Source: TMED109 sp002171375
GTDB taxonomy: Bacteria > Pseudomonadota > Alphaproteobacteria > TMED109
Reading direction: 5' to 3'
Length of the DNA: 64,000 bases
Assembly: GCA_965657505.1 (NCBI GenBank)
Contig: CBFHON010000004.1
Location: forward strand, 1-64,000
Position numbers and translations under genes: made by a program. Positions 45,967-55,087 of the stretch are shown one piece after another. Every line of letters starts with the position of its first letter. The first letter of the stretch is position 1. Below the pieces are notes generated by a model, which ran no database searches, was not told the origin of the DNA, and was given only the letters and a program-made list of their open reading frames with translations.

Positions 45967-47115
45967 TTAAACATTATTTGCCATTTCTCTTGCCTTTAAA
46001 TATCCTGATTCTTGGTATTTAGTAACATCTATAGCTTTTTTTAAGAAGTCTTGATAATGCAAATGTATTTTCATTGCCTCTGGATCCTTTTCAGCATTAT
46101 CTTGTACTACTTCTTTAGCAACTTTTAAAAATTCTTTCATTATATCCATAGGAAGTATTTTAAATTCAACATCATGGTCGTTAACTATAGTTTGATAACT
46201 TACGGCATTACGATATATATATTCGTTATATGAGTCATTATTAGCACTATTAGCTGAGGTTTTTATAATTTCCTTTAAGTCATTTGGCAAATTATTATAA
46301 AGGTCTTTATTAATTAACATTTCATTCATGGAACCAGGACTATGTATGCCAGGGCCATAACAAATTTTAGCAATCTTGGGAAAACCAAATGCCAAATCCA
46401 TCCATGGCCCTCCCCATTCAACAGCATCAACAACTCCTGATTGAAATGAACTCATAACTTCACCTCCCGGAATATTAACTGCAGTAGCTCCCATTCTATT
46501 TAAAATCTCATTTGCTAATCCTGCCATTCTGATTTTAAGACCTTTTAAATCTTCTAATGAATTCAGAGTTTTTTTATACCATCCAAACATTTCTGATTGA
46601 ACAATCCCAGCTTGAAAAGGTTGCATACCATAAGGTTCCATTGCTTCTTCCCAGAGCTTTTGTCCTCCGCCATGCATTATCCAAGAACTTTGTTCAGATG
46701 GGCTTAATCCTCCAGGAATTCCCCCAAAATAAGCTAAACCAGGGTTTTTTGATATCCAATATCCTGCCCATCCATGTCCCATTTCAACTGTTCCCTGTCT
46801 TACGGCATCGAATACTTCATAAGCTGGAACTATTTCACCTGAACCATATACTTTAATTTCTAATCTTCCATCTGAAGCTTTAGTTATTGTTTCTGCAACT
46901 TTTTCTGCTGTTGTGCCAACCCCTGGAAAATTTTTAGGCCAAGTTGTTGCCATTCTTAATTGTATAATATTTTTAGATATAAAAGTTGATGTTTCAGGTT
47001 TTGATGGTGTTCCCCCTTTTATATCTTCTTTACATGCTAATAATAAACCTGATGCAGTTATAGCTGTTGCTCCTAAAAGGATGTCTCTTCTCTTAAATTT
47101 ATTATATTTTTTCAT
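45967..47115 (-). CDS. TRAP transporter substrate-binding protein, TakP-like
   Basis: A 382-residue binding protein. The N-terminus has a twin-Arg (KFKRRDILLG) followed by a hydrophobic stretch and a lipobox-like LLLACK, so it is probably exported by Tat and may be lipid-anchored at Cys28. The rest matches DctP-family proteins of the TakP type: ATTWPKNFPGVGTTAEKVA, GSGEIVPAYEVFDAV, and VDAVEWGGPWMD, where the Trp/Glu contact substrate or metal. TakP binds 2-oxo acids; related members bind lactate. No TRAP permease gene is adjacent, so its partner is elsewhere or it shares the system at 48322. Confidence 0.9.
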   Translation of the reverse strand: MKKYNKFKRRDILLGATAITASGLLLACKEDIKGGTPSKPETSTFISKNIIQLRMATTWPKNFPGVGTTAEKVAETITKASDGRLEIKVYGSGEIVPAYEVFDAVRQGTVEMGHGWAGYWISKNPGLAYFGGIPGGLSPSEQSSWIMHGGGQKLWEEAMEPYGMQPFQAGIVQSEMFGWYKKTLNSLEDLKGLKIRMAGLANEILNRMGATAVNIPGGEVMSSFQSGVVDAVEWGGPWMDLAFGFPKIAKICYGPGIHSPGSMNEMLINKDLYNNLPNDLKEIIKTSANSANNDSYNEYIYRNAVSYQTIVNDHDVEFKILPMDIMKEFLKVAKEVVQDNAEKDPEAMKIHLHYQDFLKKAIDVTKYQESGYLKAREMANNV

Positions 47116-47120
47116 GATAA

Positions 47121-47516
47121 TTAATTCCTTAATGATTTAATTTTATTTATATTTTTTTTCCAATGCTTTCCGTCAAATTTTATAATCTTAACTTTATTAA
47201 TAGTTTTAGAGTTTATACAATTTAGATTAATACTTATTGAGTCTGGATGTGACCTAGGAATATAAAATGATTTAATGCCACATATTTTACAGAACATATG
47301 TTTTGCCACTTTGGTATTAAATGTATAAGTAGAAAGGTATTTTTTTCCTTTAAGCAACTTAAACTGAGATTTATCGACAACATAATGTTTGTAATTTAAA
47401 ATTGAACAAATAGAACAGGAACAATCTAAAACTTGAATGTTGTTTTTACCTATTACTTCAAACTGTATTTGTTTACAGTGACAACTTCCCAAATGTTTTA
47501 TCATATTTTTATTCAT
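47121..47516 (-). CDS. GFA (CENP-V-like) domain protein
   Basis: A 131-residue zinc protein of the glutathione-dependent formaldehyde-activating (GFA/CENP-V) family. Paired Cys motifs are GSCHCKQ, CSCSIC and CKICGIKS, giving the seven Cys of the two-zinc fold. True Gfa activity is disputed in general, so the function is open. It is 5 bp upstream of the TakP-like gene and is probably its co-transcribed leader. The product is cytoplasmic. Confidence 0.9.
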   Translation of the reverse strand: MNKNMIKHLGSCHCKQIQFEVIGKNNIQVLDCSCSICSILNYKHYVVDKSQFKLLKGKKYLSTYTFNTKVAKHMFCKICGIKSFYIPRSHPDSISINLNCINSKTINKVKIIKFDGKHWKKNINKIKSLRN

Positions 47517-47577
47517 TTAAATATGGTAAATGTTTAATAATAAAATGTGTAATTTTTTTTAAAAAAAATAAAAAATA

Positions 47578-48321
47578 ATGTTTGATTTTAATTCTATATT
47601 TTTGATCTCTATAATATTTTTATTCGCAGGTTTTGTAAAAGGAGCTTCTGGTATTGGTTTACCTGCAATATCTCTAGCATTTTTAACTATGTTTGTAGGC
47701 ATTAAAGTAGCAATTGCATTAGTAGTTATGCCTGGTTTATTAACTAATTTTTGGCAAGTTTTTGGTAAGTTTAAAATTAAAAATATTATTATAAGGATGT
47801 GGCCATTATTAATATGTTTATTTATTTTTTCTTTAGTGGGAGCAAAAGTTCTTGTTAATAATAGTGAAATCTTAACATTATTATTAGGAGTTATATTAAC
47901 CTTATATGCTTCATTTAGCTTTATAATTAAAAAAAGAATAATTATTCCTCTTAAATATGAAAGAGTAATAGGCGCTTTCTCAGGAGCTTTAGGAGGTTTT
48001 TTCGGTGGTTCTACAGGAACATTTATTTTTCCGTTAGCATTATATGTATATTCTTTAAAAATGGATAAGGACGAGTTTCTACAAAGTATTGCATTGGTTT
48101 TAATTTCTGCGAGTTTATTTTTAGGAATTGCATTAACAGGAAATAAGTTATGGACAATAGAATTATTTATATATTCTACTTATGCAGCCTTACCATCATT
48201 TATAGGAATGTATATAGGCAGAAAATTACAGTTTAAAATTAATGAAGATTTTTTTAGAAAGATATTTCTATTTGTTTTAATTGTTGTGGGGTTTTTAATT
48301 ATTAATAAAGCAGTAATTTAA
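47578..48321 (+). CDS. Sulfite exporter TauE/SafE family protein
   Basis: A 247-residue membrane protein with about eight helices and two repeats each starting with the G-rich segment AGFVKGASGIGLPAIS and FSGALGGFFGGSTGTF. The family moves sulfite, organosulfonates or other anions. The ATG follows a T8A8 palindrome (47553-47568) without a recognisable ribosome site, so translation may be unusual or the start slightly different. It ends exactly where the DctM gene ends on the other strand. Confidence 0.88.
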   Translation: MFDFNSIFLISIIFLFAGFVKGASGIGLPAISLAFLTMFVGIKVAIALVVMPGLLTNFWQVFGKFKIKNIIIRMWPLLICLFIFSLVGAKVLVNNSEILTLLLGVILTLYASFSFIIKKRIIIPLKYERVIGAFSGALGGFFGGSTGTFIFPLALYVYSLKMDKDEFLQSIALVLISASLFLGIALTGNKLWTIELFIYSTYAALPSFIGMYIGRKLQFKINEDFFRKIFLFVLIVVGFLIINKAVI

Positions 48322-49620
48322 TTAAGGCATAATACTATTAGGCAAAAATAATGTTATCCCAGGAATTAGCAAAAGGATAATTATTCTAATAATATCCATT
48401 GCTACAAAAGGAATAACACCTTTAAATATAGTTTTTAAGTTTATTTTATCTTTAACAATTGTTTTTAATACGTGCACATTAAGTCCAATTGGTGGAGTAA
48501 TTAAACTTATTTCTACTGCAACTACTACTAATATTCCAAACCAGATTAAATTACCTCCCATATCTTGAACAATTGGATAAAAAATAGGAACAGTTAATAA
48601 CATCATGGATAAGCTTTCTAAAACCATTCCCAGAATTAGATAAATAATAAAAATACCTATAAGTAGGGTATAAATATTCAAATTAAAGTAAGATAAAAAA
48701 TTTCTTAGATCATTAGGTAGACCTGCTAAATTTATAAAATTTGAGAATAATATTGCTCCAAAGAGTAAAAAAAATAGCATCGAAGTAACTTTTGCTGTTT
48801 CTATAAGAGTTTCATTAAATGAATTTAAAGTAATTTTTCTTTTTATTAAAACAATTATTAAGGATCCAAATGCACCTACACCTGCAGCTTCTGTTGCTGT
48901 AAAAACCCCAGAATAAATTCCTCCCATTACTAAAAAAAACAGGGATATAATTCCAAAAACCCCTTTTAATGAATTTATTTTATCTATTAAAGGCAGAGCA
49001 GATTGAGTTTTGAAAGACTTTTTATTTATTGATACTGAAATTTTAACGGCAATGATATACCCTAATATACCTAGTAGACCTGGAATAATTCCTGCTAAAA
49101 ATAATTGTCCAATATCTTGGCTAGTTATAATTCCATATAAAACAAGTATCATAGAGGGTGGAATCAAAATACCTAAAGTTCCACCTGCGGCTATAGATCC
49201 TGTTGCTAAAGAGTCAGGATAATTATATTTTTTCATGGAAGGCAATGCTATCTTAGCCATAGTTGCTGCCGTTGCTAGGGATGATCCGCAAACAGAACTA
49301 AAACCTCCACAGGCAATTATAGTAGCCATTGCTAAACCGCCTTTTTTATGCCTTAGCCATGCATTAGCAGCATTATATAATTCATCAGCCAGACCAGCTC
49401 TGACAACAAAGTTACCCATTAATAAAAATAAAGGTAAAATTGATAAAGTATAATTCATTCCGTTATCAAAAAATATTTGCCCTATCATTGCTAGTGTTGG
49501 ATCAAGTCCAATTAAAGTAACTAAACCCAAAAAACCAACTATTAACATTGAAAATGCTATAGGTAGGCCTGTAGCTATCATAAAAACTACTAATACTAAA
49601 CCTGTGATCCAAATAAACAT
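48322..49620 (-). CDS. TRAP transporter large permease (DctM)
   Basis: A 432-residue inner-membrane subunit with 12 or more helices, the sodium-coupled translocation unit of a TRAP system. DctM signatures include TGLPIAFSMLIVG at the start, ACGGFSSVCGSSLATAATMAKIA, and GTLGILIPPSMILVLYG. The C-terminal VVAVEISLITPPIGLNVHVLK is also typical. It follows DctQ by 3 bp, forming DctP-DctQ-DctM in the usual order. It is the last gene of the 48322-54716 operon. Confidence 0.95.
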   Translation of the reverse strand: MFIWITGLVLVVFMIATGLPIAFSMLIVGFLGLVTLIGLDPTLAMIGQIFFDNGMNYTLSILPLFLLMGNFVVRAGLADELYNAANAWLRHKKGGLAMATIIACGGFSSVCGSSLATAATMAKIALPSMKKYNYPDSLATGSIAAGGTLGILIPPSMILVLYGIITSQDIGQLFLAGIIPGLLGILGYIIAVKISVSINKKSFKTQSALPLIDKINSLKGVFGIISLFFLVMGGIYSGVFTATEAAGVGAFGSLIIVLIKRKITLNSFNETLIETAKVTSMLFFLLFGAILFSNFINLAGLPNDLRNFLSYFNLNIYTLLIGIFIIYLILGMVLESLSMMLLTVPIFYPIVQDMGGNLIWFGILVVVAVEISLITPPIGLNVHVLKTIVKDKINLKTIFKGVIPFVAMDIIRIIILLLIPGITLFLPNSIMP

Positions 49621-49623
49621 TTA

Positions 49624-50127
49624 TTAAATACTTTGTTTATCTGAAGTAATATCTCTTTCTTTAAACATGTAACTAAACATATTCATTATTGTGTTAAAAG
49701 AGGCTAATACTGTTAATAATGCCATAGCAAAAGCTATAGGGGCTTTAGGAATTTCTAGAAAAGTTGTTACTTCTTGATAGGATTTTAGATCTATCCCATG
49801 AAGATATAGTTGTCTTGCAATTACTAATAATAATAAAGTAACAATAAAGTTAATTAATATTTTATGAAGAATTTTAACGTTATTTGGAAGATAATTTGAT
49901 AATAAAGAAACAGAAATATGTTCTTCTTTCTTTGATATATACGGTAGACCAATATATATCAAAATACCTAAAATAATTTCTGTAATTTCACTTGTGCCGG
50001 GCAAAGGAATACCAAGTAAGTATCTTCCAAAAACATCAACCACAGTTATTAAAACTAATGCTGTTAAGGATATAATACAACAACTTAAAAGTAGTTTATT
50101 TGAAGTGTAAAAAAGAAATTTTATCAT
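49624..50127 (-). CDS. TRAP transporter small permease (DctQ)
   Basis: A 167-residue four-helix membrane subunit that holds DctM in the TRAP complex. The motif DVFGRYLLGIPLPGTSEITE near 30-50 is the family hallmark. It sits between the DctP gene (9 bp) and DctM (3 bp). Normal length. Together the three genes make a full TRAP transporter. Confidence 0.94.
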   Translation of the reverse strand: MIKFLFYTSNKLLLSCCIISLTALVLITVVDVFGRYLLGIPLPGTSEITEIILGILIYIGLPYISKKEEHISVSLLSNYLPNNVKILHKILINFIVTLLLLVIARQLYLHGIDLKSYQEVTTFLEIPKAPIAFAMALLTVLASFNTIMNMFSYMFKERDITSDKQSI

Positions 50128-50136
50128 AATTTATGA

Positions 50137-51147
50137 TTATTCGTTTTTTATAAGTTTAATTTCTGCAAGAAGTTTTGAATAAATATTTTGTGCATTTATT
50201 TGTTTTTGTTTAGAAATTTTTTCAAGAGTATTTTTAATTATAGGATTAAGTAATTTTTTTACTTTTACCTTATCATTTTCTGATAAAAATTTTAATAATA
50301 TTCCATTTTTAATTGAAGTCTCAATACCTTTTGCATCTGCTTTGTCCCAAGCTTTTCCTGCCATTTTTGCGAGAAATTCTCCAGAGACTGAGTTTATGGC
50401 TACTTTATCTTCTTGAGATAATTTATTCCATTTCTTTTTATTTATAACTAAGAACATGCTCACATTATATAAGCCTCCATCAAATATAAACCCTTGCTTA
50501 ATTATTCTGTCTAACTTAAAAAATGAAATACTTTCTCCAGGTAATTGTATACCGTCTGCCACGCCTCCAGATAAAAGCTCATATGCTTTTGTAACAGGTG
50601 CTTGTAAAGGAACTAAACTTAAGGCCTTAGCAGAGCTTTGCGCTATTCCTCCACCAATCCTTACTTTTAATCCTTTGATGTCTTCTAAGTCTTCATATTT
50701 TCTATTAAACCATAATTGTCCTGGACCATGAGTAAAAACACCTAACAAGTGTGTACCTTTATGCTCTTCTAAATGTAGCAGTTCTTGCTCATAAATTCGT
50801 TGCCAAGCTACAGACAAAATTTCAGAGCTATCACTTAAAAATGGTAGTTCAGCTATTTGAGTGCTAGAGAATCTTCCTGCTGTATAATTATGAACTCCAT
50901 AAGTAATATCTGCAATACCATTGACTGCAAAATTAAAATGAGCAGGTGGAGGACCTATAGGTGAACTTAATAATTGAATATTTACTCTACCATTAGTGGC
51001 AATTTTAACGTTCTCAATCCATGGTATCATAATATCTAATACCCATGGATGTTTAGGTGGTAGCCAGCTAGCCATTCGTAAAGTCGTTTCAGCATAACTC
51101 TTGATAGGCATAATAAATAATAATAATATTATTATTAATTTAATCAT
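50137..51147 (-). CDS. TRAP transporter substrate-binding protein (DctP)
   Basis: A 336-residue periplasmic binding protein with a signal peptide (1-20, LIIILLLFIMPIKSYAE). The mature chain starts LRMASWLPPKHPWVLD, and EDIKGLKVRIGGG includes the conserved Arg that grips the substrate carboxylate. The ligand is therefore likely an organic acid. It belongs to a different branch from the TakP-like protein at 45967. The gene is 22 bp downstream of the acyl-CoA ligase gene, tying uptake to activation. Confidence 0.93.
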   Translation of the reverse strand: MIKLIIILLLFIMPIKSYAETTLRMASWLPPKHPWVLDIMIPWIENVKIATNGRVNIQLLSSPIGPPPAHFNFAVNGIADITYGVHNYTAGRFSSTQIAELPFLSDSSEILSVAWQRIYEQELLHLEEHKGTHLLGVFTHGPGQLWFNRKYEDLEDIKGLKVRIGGGIAQSSAKALSLVPLQAPVTKAYELLSGGVADGIQLPGESISFFKLDRIIKQGFIFDGGLYNVSMFLVINKKKWNKLSQEDKVAINSVSGEFLAKMAGKAWDKADAKGIETSIKNGILLKFLSENDKVKVKKLLNPIIKNTLEKISKQKQINAQNIYSKLLAEIKLIKNE

Positions 51148-51169
51148 TATTATTTCACTTTCTTTTTTC

Positions 51170-52696
51170 TTATTTTAGACTGTCATAATACTCTTTTAAT
51201 AATTTATAATCAATTTTTCCCAGAGCATTTTTAGGAAAATCTTCAATTAATAATATATTTTTTGGTATTTTGTAACTTGCTAATTTTTCTTTTAAATTAC
51301 TTTTACATTTAGAAAGATTAAATTTTGACTTGCTATTAATTTTTACAAAAGCAATAGGGATTTCTTGCCATTTATTATCAGGTATTCCAAAAACAGCTGA
51401 TTCTACAACGTTATTCTCTTTATTAAGTATTTTTTCTATCTCTGCAGGATATATGTTTTCTCCTCCAGATATAATAATATTTTCTTTTCTCCCAACAATA
51501 TAAAACTGATTTTTCTTATCTTTTTTTCCATAATCTCCAGTCATAAACCAATTATTTTTAAATACATGTTTCGATTTATATTTATCTTTCCAATAGTAAG
51601 AGAATAAATTTAGGCCTTTAATACCAATTTCCCCAATAGCTCCCACGGGAGTATCGTTAAAATCTTTATCAAAGATTTTAGCTTTATTATATTTTGCTAC
51701 TTTCCCAACAGTACCGAAAGGAAACCTGTCATTAGAAATTTTTTGACAAATTGCTATAGGAGCTGTTTCCGTGGAACCATAAACTTGTATAATAGGAATA
51801 TTTTTATCTTCATAAGCCTTAATTAAATCAGAAGAAACTATAGTGGAGCCTGTTGTAATAGCCTTTAAAGATGAAAAAACACTTGTATCCCAGTTTTTAT
51901 TATTTAAAAGTAATTCTAAAATTGTCGGAACAAAGACAGTATGTGAATGAATGCCTTTTTTAAGCTCTTTAAAAGTTTCATAAATTTCAAACTTTTTATG
52001 AATTGTAACTTGTGCTCCTTTATGAAGGGCTGGGACAGTCTGTATATTTAAACCACCTACATGAAATAATGGAATAACTGTAAGCACATGACTTTTACTG
52101 TTAAATTTATGCATATTTATACTATTTAAAATATTATAATATATTGCTATTTGAGAAAGCACAGCACCTTTAGGTTTGCCTGTTGTACCCGATGTGTAAA
52201 CAATTAATAAAGGTAAGTTATAATTCTTAATACATTTTTTTTTATATTTGATCGCTTTTGTAAATTTGATGCAGTCTAGATTAATAATATTTAATTTAGG
52301 TGTTTCAGTTTTTAATACTTTTAAAGTACCTGAAAAGTCTGAATCTGAAAACAAATATTTAGCAGCTACATTTTGAAGTATATGTATTATTTCATAACTA
52401 GTAAGTCTCCAGTTTATAGGAACTAATATTATGCCAAGTTTTGCGCAAGTATAAAATATTGATAAGAACTCCGTTCTATTATAAACAAGAATTGCAATTC
52501 TCTCTCCTTTTTTTATTTTCAAATCATAAGTAAAATACTCTACAAATAAATCTATTTTTTTTAAAAAACCTGAGTAGGTAATTACATTATTTTGATAATT
52601 TATTGCTATACGATTTGGCGATTTAAATGCATTTTTTTCAATATTTTGGTATAAATTATTTTCCATAGGAAAGTTCTTAATCTTTCTCTCCAGCAT
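51170..52696 (-). CDS. AMP-forming acyl-CoA ligase
   Basis: A 508-residue adenylate-forming enzyme that activates a carboxylic acid to its CoA thioester. The phosphate loop is VYTSGTTGKPKGA, the second motif is VYGSTETAP, and the C-terminal catalytic Lys is in PKNALGKIDY. The hinge motif is GRKENIIISGGENIYPAE. Substrate could be a fatty, aryl or branched acid; the sequence does not say. The gene overlaps the acyl-CoA dehydrogenase gene by 20 bp and lies upstream of the TRAP genes. Confidence 0.92.
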   Translation of the reverse strand: MLERKIKNFPMENNLYQNIEKNAFKSPNRIAINYQNNVITYSGFLKKIDLFVEYFTYDLKIKKGERIAILVYNRTEFLSIFYTCAKLGIILVPINWRLTSYEIIHILQNVAAKYLFSDSDFSGTLKVLKTETPKLNIINLDCIKFTKAIKYKKKCIKNYNLPLLIVYTSGTTGKPKGAVLSQIAIYYNILNSINMHKFNSKSHVLTVIPLFHVGGLNIQTVPALHKGAQVTIHKKFEIYETFKELKKGIHSHTVFVPTILELLLNNKNWDTSVFSSLKAITTGSTIVSSDLIKAYEDKNIPIIQVYGSTETAPIAICQKISNDRFPFGTVGKVAKYNKAKIFDKDFNDTPVGAIGEIGIKGLNLFSYYWKDKYKSKHVFKNNWFMTGDYGKKDKKNQFYIVGRKENIIISGGENIYPAEIEKILNKENNVVESAVFGIPDNKWQEIPIAFVKINSKSKFNLSKCKSNLKEKLASYKIPKNILLIEDFPKNALGKIDYKLLKEYYDSLK

Positions 52697-53927
52697 TATA
52701 AAGGGAAGTTTTTCCTATTCTGTCTAAACAAATTTCTGCTGTCCAAGGAAGCATTAATGATCCACACCTTGAGTCTCTAAATATTCTCTCTAAAGATAAT
52801 GATTTTAGCATTGCTTGCCCACCACAAGTTCTAATAGCTAATTGTGCAATTTTATGAGCTCCTTCCATTACCGTATATTGAGTTGCATAAGCCCTTTTTA
52901 TTTGTTGAGGGCTTGGGTCAACGCAGGCTTCAGATATACTTTGAAACCATATTGTTTTAATGCTTTCCATTTGAATTTGCATCTCAGCAACTGTTAATTG
53001 TTTTGTTGCATACATTCTTCTTTTAACTGGAGGAGTATTGGGAAGCTCACCTCTTAAATACTTAACAGTAAAATCTATAGCCGCTTGAGCTAAGCCTACA
53101 TAAGTAGGTGATAATGTTAAAAACATATGAGGCCATCTTTTTGCTGCTTCATAATACTTTCCTTTAGGCATTAAGGAAGAATCTTTTGGTACAAATACAT
53201 CTTTAAAAATTAATGTTCGTGAAATAGTTCCTCTCATTCCTAATGGGTTCCAATCTCCAACTACGCTAACACCTTCTGCATTAGCCGGTATAGCTAGATA
53301 TAAAGTATCTTTTTGAGTGGATATCTCATCAGTTTTTTTTTCTGTACATAGTATTCCATAATATGAGGCATGGCCTGATAATGAAGCAAATATCTTTTTT
53401 CCGTTAACTATCCAACCATTTCTTGTCGGTTGCGCATTAGTTGAGAAGGGAGTAGCTCCTGCTGCTCCACCTCCTCCTTCAGAAAATGGTTGAGAATAAA
53501 TAGCACCTTCTTTAATTATTCTTTTATAATGTATATTTCTATTTATATTATGCTCTTTTTGTATTTTATCTGCCATTTTAAGATCATCAGCTAAAATTCC
53601 TGTCCATAAAGTCGAGCATACGTGCATATTCCAGGTAAGCGCAGTAGCACCACAATATCTACCTATTTCAGCAGCTGCTAGTGCATAACCTCTAAATCCT
53701 GCACCTAGTCCTCCTTGTTTTTTAGGAATACATATACCTAAAAAACCTTCTTTATATAAATCATTATAGTTTTCTATTGGAAAAACTGCTTCATCATCAT
53801 ATTTAAATGCCCTATTTAAAAATTTTTTACTTCCCAAATCTCTTGCTCTTTTAGATAGACTTTCTTCTTGTTTACTAAGCTTAAAAGCTTTGGCTTCAAA
53901 TATAGGCTCATCTATAGTTGGTTTCAT
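52677..53927 (-). CDS. Acyl-CoA dehydrogenase
   Basis: A 416-residue FAD enzyme that introduces a double bond into an acyl-CoA. The N-terminal helical domain has the FLGICIPKKQGGLGAGFRGYALAA-type start (seen as PKKQGGLGAGFRG); the middle beta-domain has NGWIVNGKKIFASLSGHASYYG; the C-terminal domain includes VMEGAHKIAQLAIRTCGGQA. It lacks an obvious Glu in the canonical YGG-type position that I can place with confidence. It starts 22 bp after the alpha/beta hydrolase gene. With the ligase it suggests beta-oxidation-like processing of the imported acid. Confidence 0.92.
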   Translation of the reverse strand: MKPTIDEPIFEAKAFKLSKQEESLSKRARDLGSKKFLNRAFKYDDEAVFPIENYNDLYKEGFLGICIPKKQGGLGAGFRGYALAAAEIGRYCGATALTWNMHVCSTLWTGILADDLKMADKIQKEHNINRNIHYKRIIKEGAIYSQPFSEGGGGAAGATPFSTNAQPTRNGWIVNGKKIFASLSGHASYYGILCTEKKTDEISTQKDTLYLAIPANAEGVSVVGDWNPLGMRGTISRTLIFKDVFVPKDSSLMPKGKYYEAAKRWPHMFLTLSPTYVGLAQAAIDFTVKYLRGELPNTPPVKRRMYATKQLTVAEMQIQMESIKTIWFQSISEACVDPSPQQIKRAYATQYTVMEGAHKIAQLAIRTCGGQAMLKSLSLERIFRDSRCGSLMLPWTAEICLDRIGKTSLYNAGEKD

Positions 53928-53948
53928 AATTTTTCCTTAACAAAAGCT

Positions 53949-54716
53949 TTATAGACTTAATATAAATTCTTTAATGCTTCTATTGAATATTTCAGGTTTT
54001 TCTAAATGTATCAAGTGACCACAATTTTTTATTTCTATATATTTACTGTTTTTAATTTTTTTTGACATGCTTTTCATAGTTTTAGCAGGTGCTTGCTTGT
54101 CTTCATCTCCAGAAATTAATAATAAAGGTATAGCAATATTTATTAACTTATGTCTTACATCAAAATCAATTAAAGATAATATTGCAGATTTATATGTATT
54201 TTTTGATATTGATGCCATCATATTAGAAGCAAAAGTTATGGTTTTTTGATTCTTATTTGAGCCAATTATGTTTGTAACTGCTTTTATTGAAATATCTTTC
54301 ATTGATTTACCTTCTTCTAGCGGCTTAAGGCGGGCGTTTATAAAGTTATTTTGCCAAGATAAATCATTGCTTCCAAATTTTGCACTAGTTGCTATTAGAA
54401 CAGCAGCTTCTGCAAAACTTATATATTTAGTAAGTATTTCTTGAACTATCATACCTCCCAATGAGTGGCCAATAAGAATTGGCTTATTAATATTTTTAGA
54501 TAATAAAAATTTATAAATTGTTTCAGCATAATTTGTAATACTTACCTCTAAAGGTTCAGGAGATTTTCCATAACCTGGAAGGTCTATAGAAATTACAGAA
54601 TAATCTTTTTTGAATATTTCAATTTGGTTTTTAAATGTTTCGGACGTACTAGCTATTCCATGAATAAATATTATAGCTTTTTTATTTTCAACGGAGTTGC
54701 TTATAAAATTTAGCAT
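53949..54716 (-). CDS. Alpha/beta hydrolase
   Basis: A 255-residue hydrolase. The oxyanion loop is FIHGIAST, the nucleophile elbow GHSLGGM with Ser in the middle, the acid is in SGDEDKQAP, and the His in CGHLIHLEKPE. All catalytic residues are present. It resembles enol-lactonases and esterases such as PcaD, but a substrate cannot be named. It is the first gene of the minus-strand operon leading to the dehydrogenase, ligase and TRAP transporter. Confidence 0.87.
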   Translation of the reverse strand: MLNFISNSVENKKAIIFIHGIASTSETFKNQIEIFKKDYSVISIDLPGYGKSPEPLEVSITNYAETIYKFLLSKNINKPILIGHSLGGMIVQEILTKYISFAEAAVLIATSAKFGSNDLSWQNNFINARLKPLEEGKSMKDISIKAVTNIIGSNKNQKTITFASNMMASISKNTYKSAILSLIDFDVRHKLINIAIPLLLISGDEDKQAPAKTMKSMSKKIKNSKYIEIKNCGHLIHLEKPEIFNRSIKEFILSL

Positions 54717-54842
54717 TTTATATCTTTCAAAATTAAAATAGCACTAATTAATAATGTTAAGTTAATTATATTATTAATATAGCTTGTTAATAAAAATTTT
54801 TAATTTAAAATAAAATTATTTTTTAACTTATTTTTGGTAATT

Positions 54843-55076
54843 ATGAATAAAAAATCTACTAAAATTTTATCTGATAAATCTGCTGCAGCAATTAAGGCTG
54901 AATTAGCAAAGTATTCTGAAACCTTTAATGTAAAAGAGACTCAAAAAATAGTTGAAGAAGTCGTTAAAAAAGTAACAGAAGATGCATTAAAGGAATGGAT
55001 AAATGCAAATATCGATAAAGTAGTTAAACAGTCTATTAAAGAAAAATTAGAGAGTATAGCAAAGAAAAAGTTATAA
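54843..55076 (+). CDS. DUF2497/PopZ-like short protein
   Basis: A 77-residue protein. The segment ILSDKSAAAIKAELAKYSE followed by KIVEEVVKKVTEDALKEWINANIDKVVKQSIKEKLESI resembles the C-terminal part of DUF2497/PopZ proteins (LSDxAAAAV... and LRPMLKDWLDANLPxLVERLVxxEIERV). PopZ forms polar assemblies in alphaproteobacteria through this helical region. The long acidic, disordered N-terminal part of usual PopZ is absent, and no valS follows. I start it at ATG 54843; the TTG at 54834 has no better ribosome site. It points towards gcrA, a cell-cycle regulator. Similarity is from memory and the role is inference. Confidence 0.62.
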   Translation: MNKKSTKILSDKSAAAIKAELAKYSETFNVKETQKIVEEVVKKVTEDALKEWINANIDKVVKQSIKEKLESIAKKKL

Positions 55077-55087
55077 TTTATATTTAA

